A stretch of 64,000 nt of DNA from Cannabis sativa (lineage: Eukaryota > Streptophyta > Magnoliopsida > Rosales > Cannabaceae), in assembly GCF_029168945.1 (NCBI RefSeq), contig NC_083602.1, positions 88,112,027 through 88,176,026 of the forward strand, given 5' to 3'. The number at the start of each line of letters is the position of its first letter. The stretch's first letter is position 1. The position numbers were made by a program, and so were the translations under genes. The notes beneath the pieces are model-generated. The model saw nothing but the letters and a program-made list of their open reading frames with translations. It was not told the DNA's origin and did no database searches. Of this stretch, positions 49,274-62,230 are shown piece after piece.

Positions 49274-49937
49274 TAGGCCGGAACATAAAAACCGCTAAAC
49301 CGTGGGAACCGCCTAACCCATTAGAATCCGCCCGCATGGAAACCGCCCATTAAAAAACCGCAAAAATTGGGTTGGGTTGAGTTTTAACCCGTTGATTGGC
49401 GGGCGGGTATGGGTTCGCCTAAAAAGAGCGGGTCCAACCCGTACCCGTTATTTATTATTATATATATATTTTTTAAAAAAATTTATTCCTAAGGCTGCCT
49501 AAAACAAAAACAAAAAAAAAAAACCTAAAACTAATTGTCGCACTATGTGTGAAAGTAAATAACTGCCTTATAGTTATTTAGATGGTGGCTTTAACTTGTG
49601 ACTGTAAACCAAACCAAAGCTTCAATTTTGGTGATAATATAGTATACCACAGGTTGTATTGGTATGGGGGAAGGGAGGGAGATATTTTTTTGCTGAGTAA
49701 AATTTACATATGTTGTTTAAGCAAAAAGTGGAGTCTATACTTGTGGCAATATACTTTGCAAGTTTTGATTTTTAAGCAACCCAAATCGCCCAAAAAACCG
49801 CATAAAACCGCCCTCTAAAAAACCGCCCAACCCAAACTTTTATTGGGCAGGTATGGGTTGTGATTTTAAAAAACTGCCAAATAAAAAAACCGCCAAACCG
49901 CCCAAAAACCGCCCAACCCAACCCATGTGCAGGCCTA
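49274..49937. mobile_element. hAT non-autonomous element with 8-bp target duplication
   Basis: Starts TAGGCCGGAACA and ends TGCAGGCCTA. AATTTTAG lies directly outside both ends (49266-49273 and 49938-49945), a perfect 8-bp duplication as hAT transposases make. The subterminal regions are packed with ACCGCC / GGGCGGT words, typical of transposase-binding repeats (GGCGGGCGGGTATGGGTTCG near 49400). No transposase frame; the open frame near 49582-49818 has no known domain. Confidence 0.8.
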
Positions 49938-49945
49938 AATTTTAG

Positions 49946-51420
49946 TCACCATAAGAAATCTTGTGTACATTTTTTTTTTTGATAAATGATATCAAGGTAG
50001 GTCATTTAAACTGTATTTATAATTGTTGATAAAGCTAATTTAGTCATCATAAGAAATCTTGTGTAGACTAATGGGGAGTTTCTATATACATATTAGTAGG
50101 TTTGAAATTTAATATTTGTTATTGTATTATGGGCACACATGACAGACACATCTTGATTGTTTATAAAAGATGTATTTTATCATGGAAGGTAAAGGTAAGG
50201 TCCATCACAATAAATGATTTAACATGTTTTTTTTTTAAAAAAATTTTTTTTGAGAGGGATTTAAGATGTACTTGATTGTTTATAAATGTCTCATCTCACC
50301 TCATTGTAATAACTAATAAGGTCCACCACAATAAAAAAATGATCAAGATTAGTTAGCTGTAACTGTTATATTTTACATTTCTTTCTTTTTTTTTCAAAAA
50401 AAAAAAAATCATAAAATAAAGTCACGTCGTAATATAATTTTTTTAATTAATATATTTGAAAAAATTGACAAAAAAAAAATTATGAAAATTGATTATGTGA
50501 TTTTTTTTATTTTATTATTTTCAAAATTAATATTTTTATTCTTATATTGAAAAGTCTTTCAAAATCAAATTATTGCATATTTAATTAATAAATATGCAAT
50601 TTTCTTAATTAGAATTTCTTTGTTAAGAAATGAAGTATAGGTTGTGGGTTTAATGTGTATCTTGTATTTTTTTTTAATAAATCATGCAACATCAATCAAT
50701 AAAAATAGTAGTTTGCAATTCAATCATACATCTCTCTCATGTTAGAGACACAACTAGGATTAGGGTTAGAATAACGAACCAAATAATCAGTCGCCTAATT
50801 TCTAGGTTATTTGATAAAAAAAATTATAAATAAAATCAGATTCAAAAGAATGACAACATCACAGTTAATCTTAACAACACATACATTCAGTTTTATTTAC
50901 CACTTAGAAGACAAAATAATAGAAACTATTGTAGCAAATTCATTCAATCTCGTAGCTTGAGCACTCAACTATTGTGCAAGGTAAGTAACTGCACTATTAA
51001 CAACTCATTCGGTCCCAAATAACTTGTTATTCCCAACCACTAACAACAATTTAATGGCGAGTCATTGAAGAACAAAAAAAACCAACAACGAAACAAAATA
51101 AAATAAAATCATGTCACACAGACAAGACTAAAACACTCAAAATCATGTCACAAAGACAAAACTAATCGCGGTAGTAAAATTGAATCGCAAAAGCAAAACA
51201 CAACCCCGACTAAGCCACACTTATACCCAAAGAAGGCCAATGAGCCTAGCAGAAGAAAAAAGACAACCTCATATAACTATAATTTTAAGAATGAAAAACT
51301 TTAGTTTTTATGTTTCACAATTAGTGATATACAAGCATATAATGTATATATATTTATATATAATCAATCTATAAATCTATATATATATATCTATCTTGTT
51401 TCTTTATTTATACAAGAAAA
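49946..51420. other. Gene-free A/T-rich stretch
   Basis: No gene or repeat ends are supported. CATTGTAATAACTAATAAGGTCCACCACAA-type words occur twice (50195-50225, 50305-50335) and suggest a small local duplication. Confidence 0.4.
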
Positions 51421-51422
51421 CT

Positions 51423-52155
51423 TGATACAGTATATTTATTTGAATAGATTGACAGTTTGTTTTAACAGTTTTTGACTTTATTTTTTTGGAAGATTTTCTA
51501 TTTAACAGTTGATTAGTTCTTGATTCTTCTTCCACATCTAAAGGGTTTCTAAAGGGTATAAAGACACCATTAGGTCATTGGTTTTACTTAGCTCTTTAGG
51601 TGGGAAGAACTTGAGTCTAACAAGTTTTTAGTATTTTATAATTGTGTTATTTCTTTGACATATAATATTACTGTGTTATTTCTATATTGTTTCTTTGTAG
51701 AAATGGTGCATGTTGAACACACTTGGATATCGTTCATTAAGCTTCGGGAGAAGACTTATTTGTGAGACACTTTTCGAGAAGAATAGTGCAAGTGAGACAC
51801 TCTTCGAGAGGAAGAATGCAAGGTCTACGATTTGAAGGTAGTTCAAGATCTTGACACTTAAGAAATTTGATTAGGAGTTTAGATTACAACAGTTGCGACA
51901 AATTCAAAGATGCAGTCTTTATTTGTATAAGTCAATTCGATTTTATAATCACTTTGAGATTCTTCTAATAAATTTTATTATTTGGGCATGACCCCGTGGA
52001 TTAGTAGCAATTTAAAAAAACTACTGATACCACATATAAATTAGTGTGTTCTTTACTAAATCTTTGTTTTCACTTTTGGTTAGTTATCTGTTTAAACATA
52101 TCTCTGTTCTGTTCAAACAATCTCTGTGTCTATTTAAACATCTCTAAAACTGTAC
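51423..52155 (+). mobile_element. Possible solo LTR of a Copia-type element
   Basis: Begins TGATACAG and ends ACTGTACA (TG...CA, weakly inverted). It holds a TATA-like GGGTATAAAGACACC (about 51556), a GAGACACTCTTCGAGAGGAAG patch and a late GACCCCGTGGATTAGTAG region, in the order seen in Copia LTRs. No primer-binding site or gag/pol follows, and no 5-bp duplication can be read, so it is either a worn solo LTR or a fragment. Confidence 0.4.
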
Positions 52156-52815
52156 ATGAAGGAATTATTTAATTTGATAATCCTAAAAATAGAATTTCAA
52201 GTAACATTTTTTTTAAAAAAATTTTTTGGTCATATAAATCAAAGTAAAATTTTATTTATTTTGAAAAATAAAAATATGTTCTATAACCATTTTTATTTTT
52301 AAAAAATAAAAGACTATTTTGTAAATTTTATTTTTCTTTTTATTTAAATCTGGTTCGGAATTTGAGTTTGGGTCCAGATTCCAAAGTTTAAGTTGAGGTC
52401 GAAGTTCATAACATTGATTAAGAAAACAAATTATTCAAAAAAAAAAAATTGAAAAGACTTTTCTTTTTGTTTTTAAAGTTTTGATTTTTTATTAAAAAAT
52501 TAAAAAGTATGAATAATTTTATTAAATATGTTTTAGAAAATATTTTTATTTTTTTGATTGAAAAATAAATAAAATGTTATAAATAAATAGATAAATGAGA
52601 AAAACAAACAAGCAAAATCTCAATCAATTTGTTATTTGTACATGGTATATGAAATGTTACAAATAGTAGACAATGAAGCTATAAATATTGTAGGGTTGGA
52701 TAATGGATATTGGATAGTGCCCTAAGGAGATGGTCTTTGACCAAAATCCAACTTGAATTTGTAACCACCCACCCATTACCAAGTGAAAACTCAAAAATGA
52801 AGAGAAAATTTAAAA

Positions 52816-53555
52816 GGTAATTCCATATATTTATTTTCTTGAAATGGATGTACTGATACACTATTTGTTTTGTATTCAGAAGAATTTTTTAGTTAATTTT
52901 TTTTTTCATATTCATATATATTGTTGTTATTTAAGATATTTTACAAAATTTTGATAAATTCAGAATAATTTATAATGTAGAAAGCATTCATTACAAAAAA
53001 AGCTACTTTAAGTGACAATTTTTTAGTCATAATATAAATTTTTTGTGACTAAATGTGACTTTTGGTCACAATAAACAACTACTTGTGACTAATAGTATTT
53101 AGACACAAGTTGTCACTAATTTACTTTTAGTCACAACAAGTATTGTGACTAAGACTACATTTAGTCACAACAAATAATTTTTGTGACTAATACATTTAGT
53201 CACGGACCTTTTGATCACAACATAGGAATGATAAATAATAATTGGTCACAACATTTTTACTTTTAGTCATAAGTTTTATTGTGACTAAAAATAAGATTTT
53301 TTGTAGTGATTGTTCAAACAATCTATTTCACACACGTATAAAATAAAATAGTGACGCGTACAACACACTGTTTGAATTTTGTTTTCAGCATGTTAAATTT
53401 ATCTGAATTTTTTAAAATTTTATTGAATGTTTTAAATAACTATAACGTACATGATCAAAAATTTACGTAAAAAAATAATTTAAAATACCAAAATAAATAG
53501 GAGTGCATTGATGCATCTTCATCTTCTTTAATAAGTGCATTATATAATTTTCTTA
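52816..53555. mobile_element. Mutator-type MITE related to 273-694, split by a CACTA MITE
   Basis: Outer halves match the 273-694 element: GGATGTACTGATACAC, GAAGAATTTTTTAGTTAATT, ATTTAAGATATTTTACAAAA, then after the insert TTCAAACAATCTATTTC, GTATAAAATAAAATAGTG, TAACTATAACGTACATGA and AGTGCATTGATGCATC. The right terminus is decayed. The insert at 52989-53308 is younger. Confidence 0.65.
52989..53308. mobile_element. CACTA-type MITE, best-preserved copy, nested
   Basis: Starts CATTACAAAAAAAGC and ends GATTTTTTGTAGTG; ATT lies on both sides, the 3-bp duplication expected for CACTA elements. The inside is a long series of GTGACTAAA / TTTAGTCAC words in both orientations, which makes the transcript foldable. 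Confidence 0.75.
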
Positions 53556-53559
53556 CTTT

Positions 53560-54185
53560 ATATATTGATAAGTTATTATTTTTTTAAAAGCTTTTTATTC
53601 CTTTACAATATGCACAATTGCACTTTTTTATGTACTACTTGGTAAATTATAATTTTCTTGTTTTTTTTTTTTTTTTTGTAAAAACATGTGGATAAATTAT
53701 TATATAATTTTTTTTACATGATAGATACATTATTTTATACTTATATATATGACAATATTTATTATAGTCACGTGTCAAGCCTTTTTGCATATTTTTGAAA
53801 AAAATTCTTGAATAATTTAAGTGGTCCAAAAATTGTTTCAATTTTCTAGTTTCACACACTTAAAATAATTTATTCGGACTTTTATTAAAATCCTAAATTA
53901 TTTTAAAATTTATAAAAAAATATAATTATAATTTGTCAATATATATGCCCATAATTTTAAATAAATATTGAGACATCAACTTCGAATTGAATGTATATAA
54001 CATATCTATACGAATTGTTTTGCCTATAAACTATTTCTTTACATGAAAAATAAAATCGAGTGATTTCACCAACCAAATTATAAAATCTACATATTTTTGT
54101 AATAGAACCTCTATTTCTTTCTCACTCTCTCACTTGTGCTATGTGAAACTATATATATTATATATACAATTAAATAATGAATTAG
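53560..54185. other. Spacer downstream of PLDZ2, no gene seen
   Basis: A/T-rich sequence that includes the PLDZ2 3' UTR next to 54185 (minus strand). A T18-type run is at 53660-53678. No other feature. Confidence 0.5.
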
Positions 54186-57100
54186 TTAATGAAATACTTG
54201 AGAAGATGCATAAAACTCACTCTCAATGAAAAAGGGTCTCAAATCTTCTTGACACATAAATTGTAGAGGAAAACACACAAGATGACCCTTTATACATTCC
54301 AATCTTTCAATTGAATCTATTAACTTCACTTTTCCATCCTCATCATAAATTTCTACCTTTTCAAGAGCTATTCCCATATCAATTGTAGTGTGACCAAGTT
54401 TTTCTTTCCAATGACCAATGCATTGTCTAAAAGCAGCTCTGCAATTATGTGGAAATTAATTAGATGATAATTAATGGTGAAGTTCAAATAGAAATTCCAA
54501 ATATATGTATATATGTACTACCTTGAATGTATAAGATCATTGGGAAAGCAAGAAAACACTTCTTGGTAAATGGTTGAATTCTTCTGTTTAACATAAATAA
54601 TGTTCAAATTAGTTGGTAAAAAAAAAAAACTATAGAAATTATAAACAAGCAGATTGTATGCTTAAATCCATTTTAGAAATTATAAAGAAGAGCACTCAAT
54701 ACTTATAACCAACTATCCTCTATTATTTATCACTATTAAAAAAGAGCACTCAATACTATTAATCTCTGTTTTTTGTTCTTTGTCCATAAAAATTTTTGGT
54801 TAATCCAAAAAAAAAAAAAAATCCTCTATTATTTAAAATATACATGTATTTTTATTCATTTTATACAGTAAAATAACCAGAGAAAACATGGAAATATTGT
54901 TAAAAATATATTAAAAGAATAAATAGTAATAATATTTAAATGTAGAGAAGTTACTCTAACATTTTATTATGTAAATAAGTGATACAAAATTAAAATATAA
55001 ATTACTTAAAAAAATGTGCTTTAATAAGGTGCCAAAAGATGATTTAAATTTGACATATAGCAAATGTTATGCCAAATCTATAATGCATCACTATAAATTG
55101 CAGAACTTTATTATTGAATTTTATGTCACTTTTATTATTTTATTAATATTTAGCTATAATATTAATGATAAACTATTTATATTTTATTATTTTACATAAT
55201 GAAAATAATAATAATATTAATGGTTTTTTTTTTTTTATACTTTTAAAAAATATTAAAAATTAAGTTTTGTAATTGCATTGAAACACAATATTAAAAAGTA
55301 ATCAAAATATATTATAAAATATTTTTATATACTATATTTTTATATACTGAAAATATAACACAATTTTTATATCAGTCGAAAATAAAAATATATGGTTAAG
55401 CTAATTCATTAGAGTGAAGTTTTAGACTACTTTCCCACAAATTACATAAGTGAAAGTGCTACATTATAAATTCTAATTTCTCTATAACATTTAATTAAAC
55501 AATTAGATTGGGTTGAATTTCATAATTCACATTAGTGTTGAGTAAATTAAAAGAACAAATAATGATAAAATAAAATTCTAAATAATTTCAATAAATCACA
55601 TCAAATAAATCTGAGTCTCACCTCTGCAGTTGCTAACCATAGATCTTTATAAGTGGAATCTGATACAGGATCACTGATTTTTATTACCTGAACAAATTAA
55701 AAGGCTATAACATCAAATTCAGTTCACCATACATAATTATATTTTTCAAATTAAATATCTCAAAATTATTTATTTCCAAGTGGGAATTAAACCAACAGAC
55801 TAATACCTCTCCTGCATGAAGATCCAGGTGCTCAGACCACAAGAAGCATCGAAGACTAAAAGAAAATTTTCCAGCTTTCCATGGCTGTCCATTCATGGTT
55901 GAATCAACAAACTCGTTATCTTCAATTAGTACCCCAATCTGCACAAACCAACCCAAGTGAATTGAGTCATTTTAGGCTATCTTTATGTAATGTTCAAGGC
56001 TTAATTACTTAGGAATAATCAGTTTGGCCACTGATAATATACTACTAAACAATCTTAATGGGACCTAATCTGATGAAATATATATGTTTAATTATTAAAA
56101 ATGTTGTGATTGCAGGATTGGTCATGAGAATAAGAATTGGAATAAGAATGGAATAAATTTTAAAATGCATAAAAAAAATTGATAAAAAAATTGTTAAATT
56201 TTTTCTCATCATGTATTGGAATGGTCTTTCCTTTCATTTCAAAATAGAGTTGTCATTCCACCAAAATAGTGGAAAAGCCATTCCATTAAAATAACATTCC
56301 AACACTTTAATATGTAACTAAACAAAGGAATGGAATGGAGATTGTTTCCTTTCATTTCCATTCTATTTCATTACCTCAAACCAAACACCACTTAAGATCC
56401 TCCGGCGAGTGCACTATGACATTCTGCTCGGCCAATTCTATAATTTTTGATAAGCTCTCTCTTTTTTTAATGTTTAGCAATAAAAGTTCTTTTGATGGAT
56501 TATGTTTAGAGAGCAATTAAGGTAATTTTTTGAAAAAGCACATAAACTAGCCAACCAAAATGAAACTGCAACATAAAATATTAAAATCTGACCTCAGAAT
56601 CTCTAGATCCAAGTAAACTTCTATCATTAATATTTGAAGATCCAATCAAAGCAGCACGATCATCTACAATTATCAATTTGCTGTGAACATAAACCTACAT
56701 TCATAACAAGTTAAGTGCTCACAAAACCAGAAATAACAATAATAAACTCTATACTTTCAGCTTTTAAATATGTTTGAATTGAAAGTGTTTTAAGTGAAAA
56801 ATAAGCTAAAGTTTCATACATACCTGACTTGTAGCCAAAGGGCCACCTTCAAAAAGTCTACCGTGCGATCTTAAACCATAGAAAGAGATGTAATCATTTG
56901 CTTTAGATCCAAGCAAAGAAGTAAGATTATCCATTATTGATGTTTTTTTCCAGCTGATGGTTCTATACTGCCAATGCATTAAAGCTCTAACAGTTGCTGC
57001 ATCACCATCATCCAATCCCCCCTGTTACAAATTATATCATCACAAAAATCAATTTTAGATGATCTCAATTCTCATATGTTTGTTCATAAGGATGATAATG

Positions 57101-60100
57101 TATGTGCCTACCTGAAAGCCAGGTAAGAGTGGTATCACTACAATAACTCGAAAGCACTTTTGTTCTTTGCGTGCTCTTAGAATTCGTCTGTAAATTGCTT
57201 CTAGGACCCGGTTTTGTATAATATCATCCTCTGAGAGACCTGAAATGAAGAACTGATTCTGCAAACCAAAAACATATTGTTGGGATTAGACTCACCTAAC
57301 TTGTCAAGTCAGTATGTCCATTTATTTGTTCATCAGATAAATATGAAGAAAGCTGTTGCTAGTTATAGCAGTTGGCTTTAATACTAACTTAAAGAGGACC
57401 CACCAAGAACTATATATAGGTGTTCCTCTATTCACATTAAGAGTTCTGAGTTCTAATCTCCAAAAGCTCATACTTTAGATTCAGTTTAGAGAGAGAGTCC
57501 AAGATCATGGTGAGTGTGTGTGGAGGGATGTAATGGGAGTATCACTCTTGAGGTGATTTCCTTCAATGTGAGGTATTTCTTTGTAATACTTTATTGTGTT
57601 GAGTTGTAATCTTGGATTCATTCTATTGTGTACTACTAACTATTCCTATTCAATACAGATTCATCATTCATTTATTATCAAGCTAAGTTTTATTTGTCTA
57701 TATTTCAATTAAGTTCAAGTTTTGATTTTATGATGGATTTTAGTTTTAAATTGTGTTTTTTTGGACATTGTTACTGCTGTAATACAACATAGAAAGAAAG
57801 AAAGAGAGATCAGAAAGTGGTTTTATAGTTAATTACCTCAATGTAAACAAAGTGCTCTGCTCTCTCAATAAGAGAACAATAAGCCTTATGAATGCTTTCT
57901 TCTGTTTGACTTGTTCCAGCTGACCACTGGCTTACACTTCTAATAACCTATAACAATTTTGTAACGTGCTTAAGCACTACAAGAGGTGGCGTCTTATGAA
58001 TGGTTTTATAGAAATATTCCTTACTTGACAACGACATGTCGTTCGGGGACCAACTTGTCCAGAGTCATCATTAGCAGAAGAAGGCCTTTGATTGGTTTCC
58101 TGATCTGGATTTTGCCACCACTCCTTTGAATTATCTAAAGACATTTCACTATGGAGATTGTTGTCATTATGAGAATCCAGTAAACCATCACTTTCTTGAG
58201 GCAAAAGCAATGGGATATCTTGCAATGCTGAGAGTGAGGAAAATGAGTTATGTTGGGCGAAATCGTTTCTCTTATCTTCTGCTGTCTTGTTCTCAATATC
58301 AATTTCTCTGCTTTTTCCCATGTAATGAGGGATCACCATGTGGTGGTGAGGCATAAGTAGTGGAATGGTTTGTTCATTTGGGGCCTTGTTTCTCTAATAA
58401 GAGTAAGAGTTAGGAACATGAAACAAACAAAAGAGATTGCAAACATCATCACCAACCTTGGCATGGTTCCAACGCTGAACAAAATGCCTAGCTATGTCAC
58501 GACATGGAGGTCCCCATACCGCGCAATGGACATCGTGCCATGGCATACGAGGGTATTTTCCGCGATCCAATTCATCTTTCATCGTGTCTTCCCAAGAATT
58601 TGGTTCAGATTCTCTATCACATAGCAATATAAAAATGGTTTGAGTACAACAATAACACTTTCATAACAGACACATTAGTTAGAATTCACTCCCAAAAGAC
58701 TAATCTAAGTTAGGAGAGGGTGCCCAAGTACTTATAAACCATTGATCAATCTCATACTTAGTCGATGTGGGATCCTAACATAAATACCTGGGGTTGTAGT
58801 AGTCCTTGCCTGGCCATATAATAGAGGGAGAATCACCCACTTTGTGTTCTGTTGTGTCATAACGACCAAAGCATAAGTCTAATCCTCCAATGAAGCAAAT
58901 TTGATAATCAACAATGACAAGTTTTTCATGGTGAGACCTGTAAAGAGTAGTAGTAGAAAAACAAGGAACATCAAAACGATTTGCTTTGTTATTTTTGTAT
59001 AGAAAAGCAATGATTGTCTTTACTAAATGCTTACCACAAATATACACCAGTAGATAAATGGTCTGGATAACGTAAAACTTTCACATTCTCATGAATGTTG
59101 AGAAGCTTTCTTTGACTGTATGAACTATTTATTTTCAAAGCAATAGAAACCTCTTTGTATAGAAGAATGTATATCTGAACACCTTGCTTGGCTTTCAATT
59201 CTAGCAATGCATCTAGACGAGACGAGAAGTTCGAATCAAAAGGGCGTCTCAGATACAATTCTGGGCAAACCCACCAGCCAGTAATGAAAATCTACATGAA
59301 AAAGCAATATTCAATCATTTCATAACACTTTATTATTACTTACTTGGATAAATAGCGGCATAAGTATCTAAAGTTTTATGTTTGTAAGCGGCATAAGTAC
59401 CCAATGTTTGTAAAACTATAATTTTTTTCCAATTACTCTGTTTTGAATTTCTTAAAAGAACATTTGGAAGTAATTGATACTACATATTTCTATGTAGATC
59501 CAATGATCAAGAATTTAGACCTTATACGTGCCCTGTTTAAGAAAATAACAGAGTCTATACTCACAAAATTAGAGAAAAATTTATGCCACTAAAAATAAAT
59601 ATTAGATTTATGCTGCCTATAAACATAAAACTTTGGGTACTTATGCCACTATTTACCATATTTATTATTAATGTGTTATAAAAAGAGAGAGCAAGCTACC
59701 TCTGATTTTGCATCTTCTATTGCTGAAGCAATAGCTTCAAAGGCTGCCTTTCCATCTACAAACCACTGGGCTTGACTCCCATCTTCAATCAAACCCCTCT
59801 GCGGAGCATAGGACTCGAATCGGTGAGCATGACACCAACCTTCTGGAGGCTTTAAACCAGCATCATTGATTGCAGACACCCATTGTCTAACTTTAGCATT
59901 GCTTGTGGTTCTTATCCTTATGCTTTGATTTCCATTGCTAACCTTTGGAAAGTTTTTTCAAAATTGGAATGAATAATAAGATTTTATGACATTGTCATTT
60001 AGAGCAGAGAAATAAAGAAAAAAGATTTACCTTGAATGTGTAACGTAGAGGATTTCTTTCCTTTATTTGATCTGCTAAATTGATTGGTGATCCTCCATTT

Positions 60101-62102
60101 ACTTTTGAATGTGGAAGTACATTGAAAATTATTATGTCTAAGAGTTTAATGTCAAAAGGATCATCCAATAAGGCTATGAAACCAGGTTTTAAAACAGCCC
60201 AAACCTGTAATATTACAATATGCTCAAGTAAAACAACATAGACAACTGATATAGAAGCTTAATTACTGATTTAGTTGATTGGGGTTGAATTTGGCAAAAA
60301 AAAAAAAAATTGGGAAAATATAGGAAAATAAAAAAAAATTATTATATTTGGTACGAAAAGAAAAATTGTGTCGAAAAACACTCAATTATACAAATTTTTC
60401 CATTAAATTTGAAAAATTGATTTATCTTTTTGTTCTCTAAACTTTTCTTTTCCTAAATTTTCCATACCAAACACCCCATTAAGAGTGAAGTAAGAAAAGA
60501 GTTGGTGTTTAGTAAAACAACCAAATCCAATGTAGCCTTAATTAGTTGACAAGAGTTATTTCAGAGATACTTAAAAATTAAATCTTTACATTAAAAAGAA
60601 AAACGGTTAGTGCCAAACCTTGTGCCAATTGTGTTGACAGCAAAAGACCCAAGAGAAAAGACAGCAATTTGTATCAGAATTCCTTCTTGGAATATTTGAT
60701 AGATGCTTTACCATTACATAGCCTTCTTTCAACTTTGGACCATACTCATGTAGAAATGACAACCTAGAGACCTCCAAGAATTTGCACACCTAAAAACCCA
60801 AACTCCCTTGTTATGTTTTTTTACTTTGAATACTTAAAAAAGACACATCATTATTTGGTAACATAAACATAAAAACTCATTGCCTCACCTCTTGAGAATT
60901 TACAATATCCAAGTTTCCCAAAAAATGGTTCAAATAGCCCTGCATTGCCTCCTTTGCTCTATCCGAAATCGATTGTTGTCCTCCGATTGCCGGACGAATA
61001 ATTGGCAAAACAGCTCTGGAAGGCACATTTCTGCATAACCAACCAACAAAAAACATGACATTTTATATAAATTAAGAAGAAAAAGAGAAGAAACACAAGT
61101 TATATGAGTTTGTTTGAACCTGTTTTTAACAGTGTCTTCGTTATTATGTAAAGGAACAGCCCCATCATCAGGTTCATCATCATCTTGTACTACTGCTGTT
61201 GTTTGATCAACTATTCCAATTGTATGAAGCCATTCTTTAACCTTTTTATAATGAAAATATTCATCATAATTAATCATGTTTCAAATTAAAGTCAAAACAT
61301 AATTATTATTATTGATTATTATAAGGACATAATAATAAGAGGCAAACCTGTTCTTGCTTCTCGTAAATCTCCTCAATAAATGCACGTTTCTTTAAAGCAA
61401 AATGTAAATATAGAACTTGGGAAGCTTTCTTTACTAAACGCCACTTGAACTGTGAACAAAGGTATAAAAGCCAAACATAAAAACTTGTCACAAATATAAT
61501 TATGATAAATTTCCTTATTGTAACATGAAAATATTAATTTGCAAAATAACCACATTGAAAATGCTAAAAGGCACAACACTATTTACAAGTGTCAAATTGA
61601 TATGGTGTAATTAAGTATATGATGTAATTTAATAATAATTATAAAAAAATCATTAACTATACTAATACTTTATATTGTAAAAACGATTAGCCATTTTATG
61701 TTCTCATTGTGTAATTTTTGATGATTATTTTGCTAATAAAAATTTACAACAAAACATCATTTTGAGGTGACACAATATAATTTCAGAATGGTTCCGGCGA
61801 CCAACTTGTTATTTTACTAAATAATTTCTTTTTATTACAATATTAATACAAAATATATATATATATATAAACATATTGTTATTGATAAAATAAAAGTCAA
61901 ATTATAAGCTTGCCTGTTTGTACTGAAACTCAATGGTATAAGAGAGAAGCATGGGACTGATATCGCCGGTGTCGGGACGTGACACCTCTAAAATTGTTGC
62001 CATAGGAAGATCATCGAAAATCCTCGCCGCCGGTTCTCCCCATTGCCGGAAAGAGTGAGACGCCGCCGCCGGCATCCCACCTAGAAGCTTCTCCGACGAC
62101 AT
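54186..62102 (-). CDS. PLDZ2: Phospholipase D zeta 2 (PX-PH type)
   Basis: Hydrolyses phosphatidylcholine to phosphatidic acid and choline at endomembranes; in Arabidopsis it recycles phospholipids in low phosphate and affects auxin transport and root growth. Nineteen exons: 62102-61914, 61449-61348, 61241-61120, 61030-60889, 60789-60619, 60204-60031, 59942-59700, 59291-59035, 58937-58788, 58613-58457, 58393-58025, 57947-57837, 57258-57112, 57021-56824, 56694-56593, 55938-55807, 55687-55622, 54583-54522, 54438-54186. All phases fit: 1048 aa. PX region from about residue 35 to 180, PH about 200-345, HKD1 H470-E-K472-LVIV-D477, HKD2 H848-S-K850-LIIV-D855, C-terminus [19 protein letters not shown] and the [12 protein letters not shown] stretch favour zeta 2 over zeta 1. 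Intron 1 starts with GC (CAG|GCAAGC); all others start with GT. Introns carry an LTR, a MITE and an snRNA-promoter-like piece, yet the coding sequence is intact. Confidence 0.95.
56110..56400. repeat. Fold-back MITE in PLDZ2 intron 15
   Basis: GGAATAAGAATGGAATAAA at the left and CATTCCATTTCATTACC-like words at the right; CATTCC/GGAATGG words repeat in both orientations. It is a common style of small plant MITE. Ends are approximate. Confidence 0.4.
57278..57666 (-). mobile_element. Probable solo LTR in PLDZ2 intron 12
   Basis: A 389-bp piece starting TGTTGGGATTAGACTCACC and ending GATTCATCA, with a CTATATATAGG TATA box (about 57410) and a late T/G-rich part with TTTGTAATACTTTATTG that resembles an LTR polyadenylation region. 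These features read on the plus strand, opposite to the gene. No 5-bp duplication is seen and no internal retrotransposon sequence remains. Confidence 0.45.
58731..58773 (-). promoter_or_regulatory. USE plus TATA pair with pol III spacing in PLDZ2 intron 9
   Basis: On the minus strand, ATCCCACATCG (58773-58763) matches the plant snRNA upstream element and TTTATAAG follows at 58738-58731, with a 24-nt gap as in U6-type polymerase III genes. The expected transcript would meet TTTT within about 45 nt (near 58700), so no stable RNA is evident. Probably a dispersed snRNA-promoter-like repeat. Confidence 0.4.
59346..59657. mobile_element. MITE in PLDZ2 intron 7
   Basis: Long inverted ends: left GGATAAATAGCGGCATAAGT, right (inverse) GGTAAATAGTGGCATAAGTA, continuing through AAGTTTTATGTTT on both sides. 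312 bp, non-coding. Flanking 9-mers agree only in part (6 of 9), so Mutator membership is a guess. Confidence 0.65.
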
Positions 62103-62220
62103 GATCTTCTATATTTAATACTTCAAGCTTTAATTTTATTCAAAACCCAATTGTCTTAACATATTAGTGTGATATTGAATATAAGAAAATCAGTAAAGAA
62201 AATTTCATGGTACGTCGTGG

Positions 62221-62230
62221 TTTATATATA
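62221..62230 (-). promoter_or_regulatory. Probable PLDZ2 TATA box
   Basis: TATATATAAA on the minus strand, about 120 bp upstream of the ATG; this would give a leader of roughly 90 nt. Confidence 0.45.
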
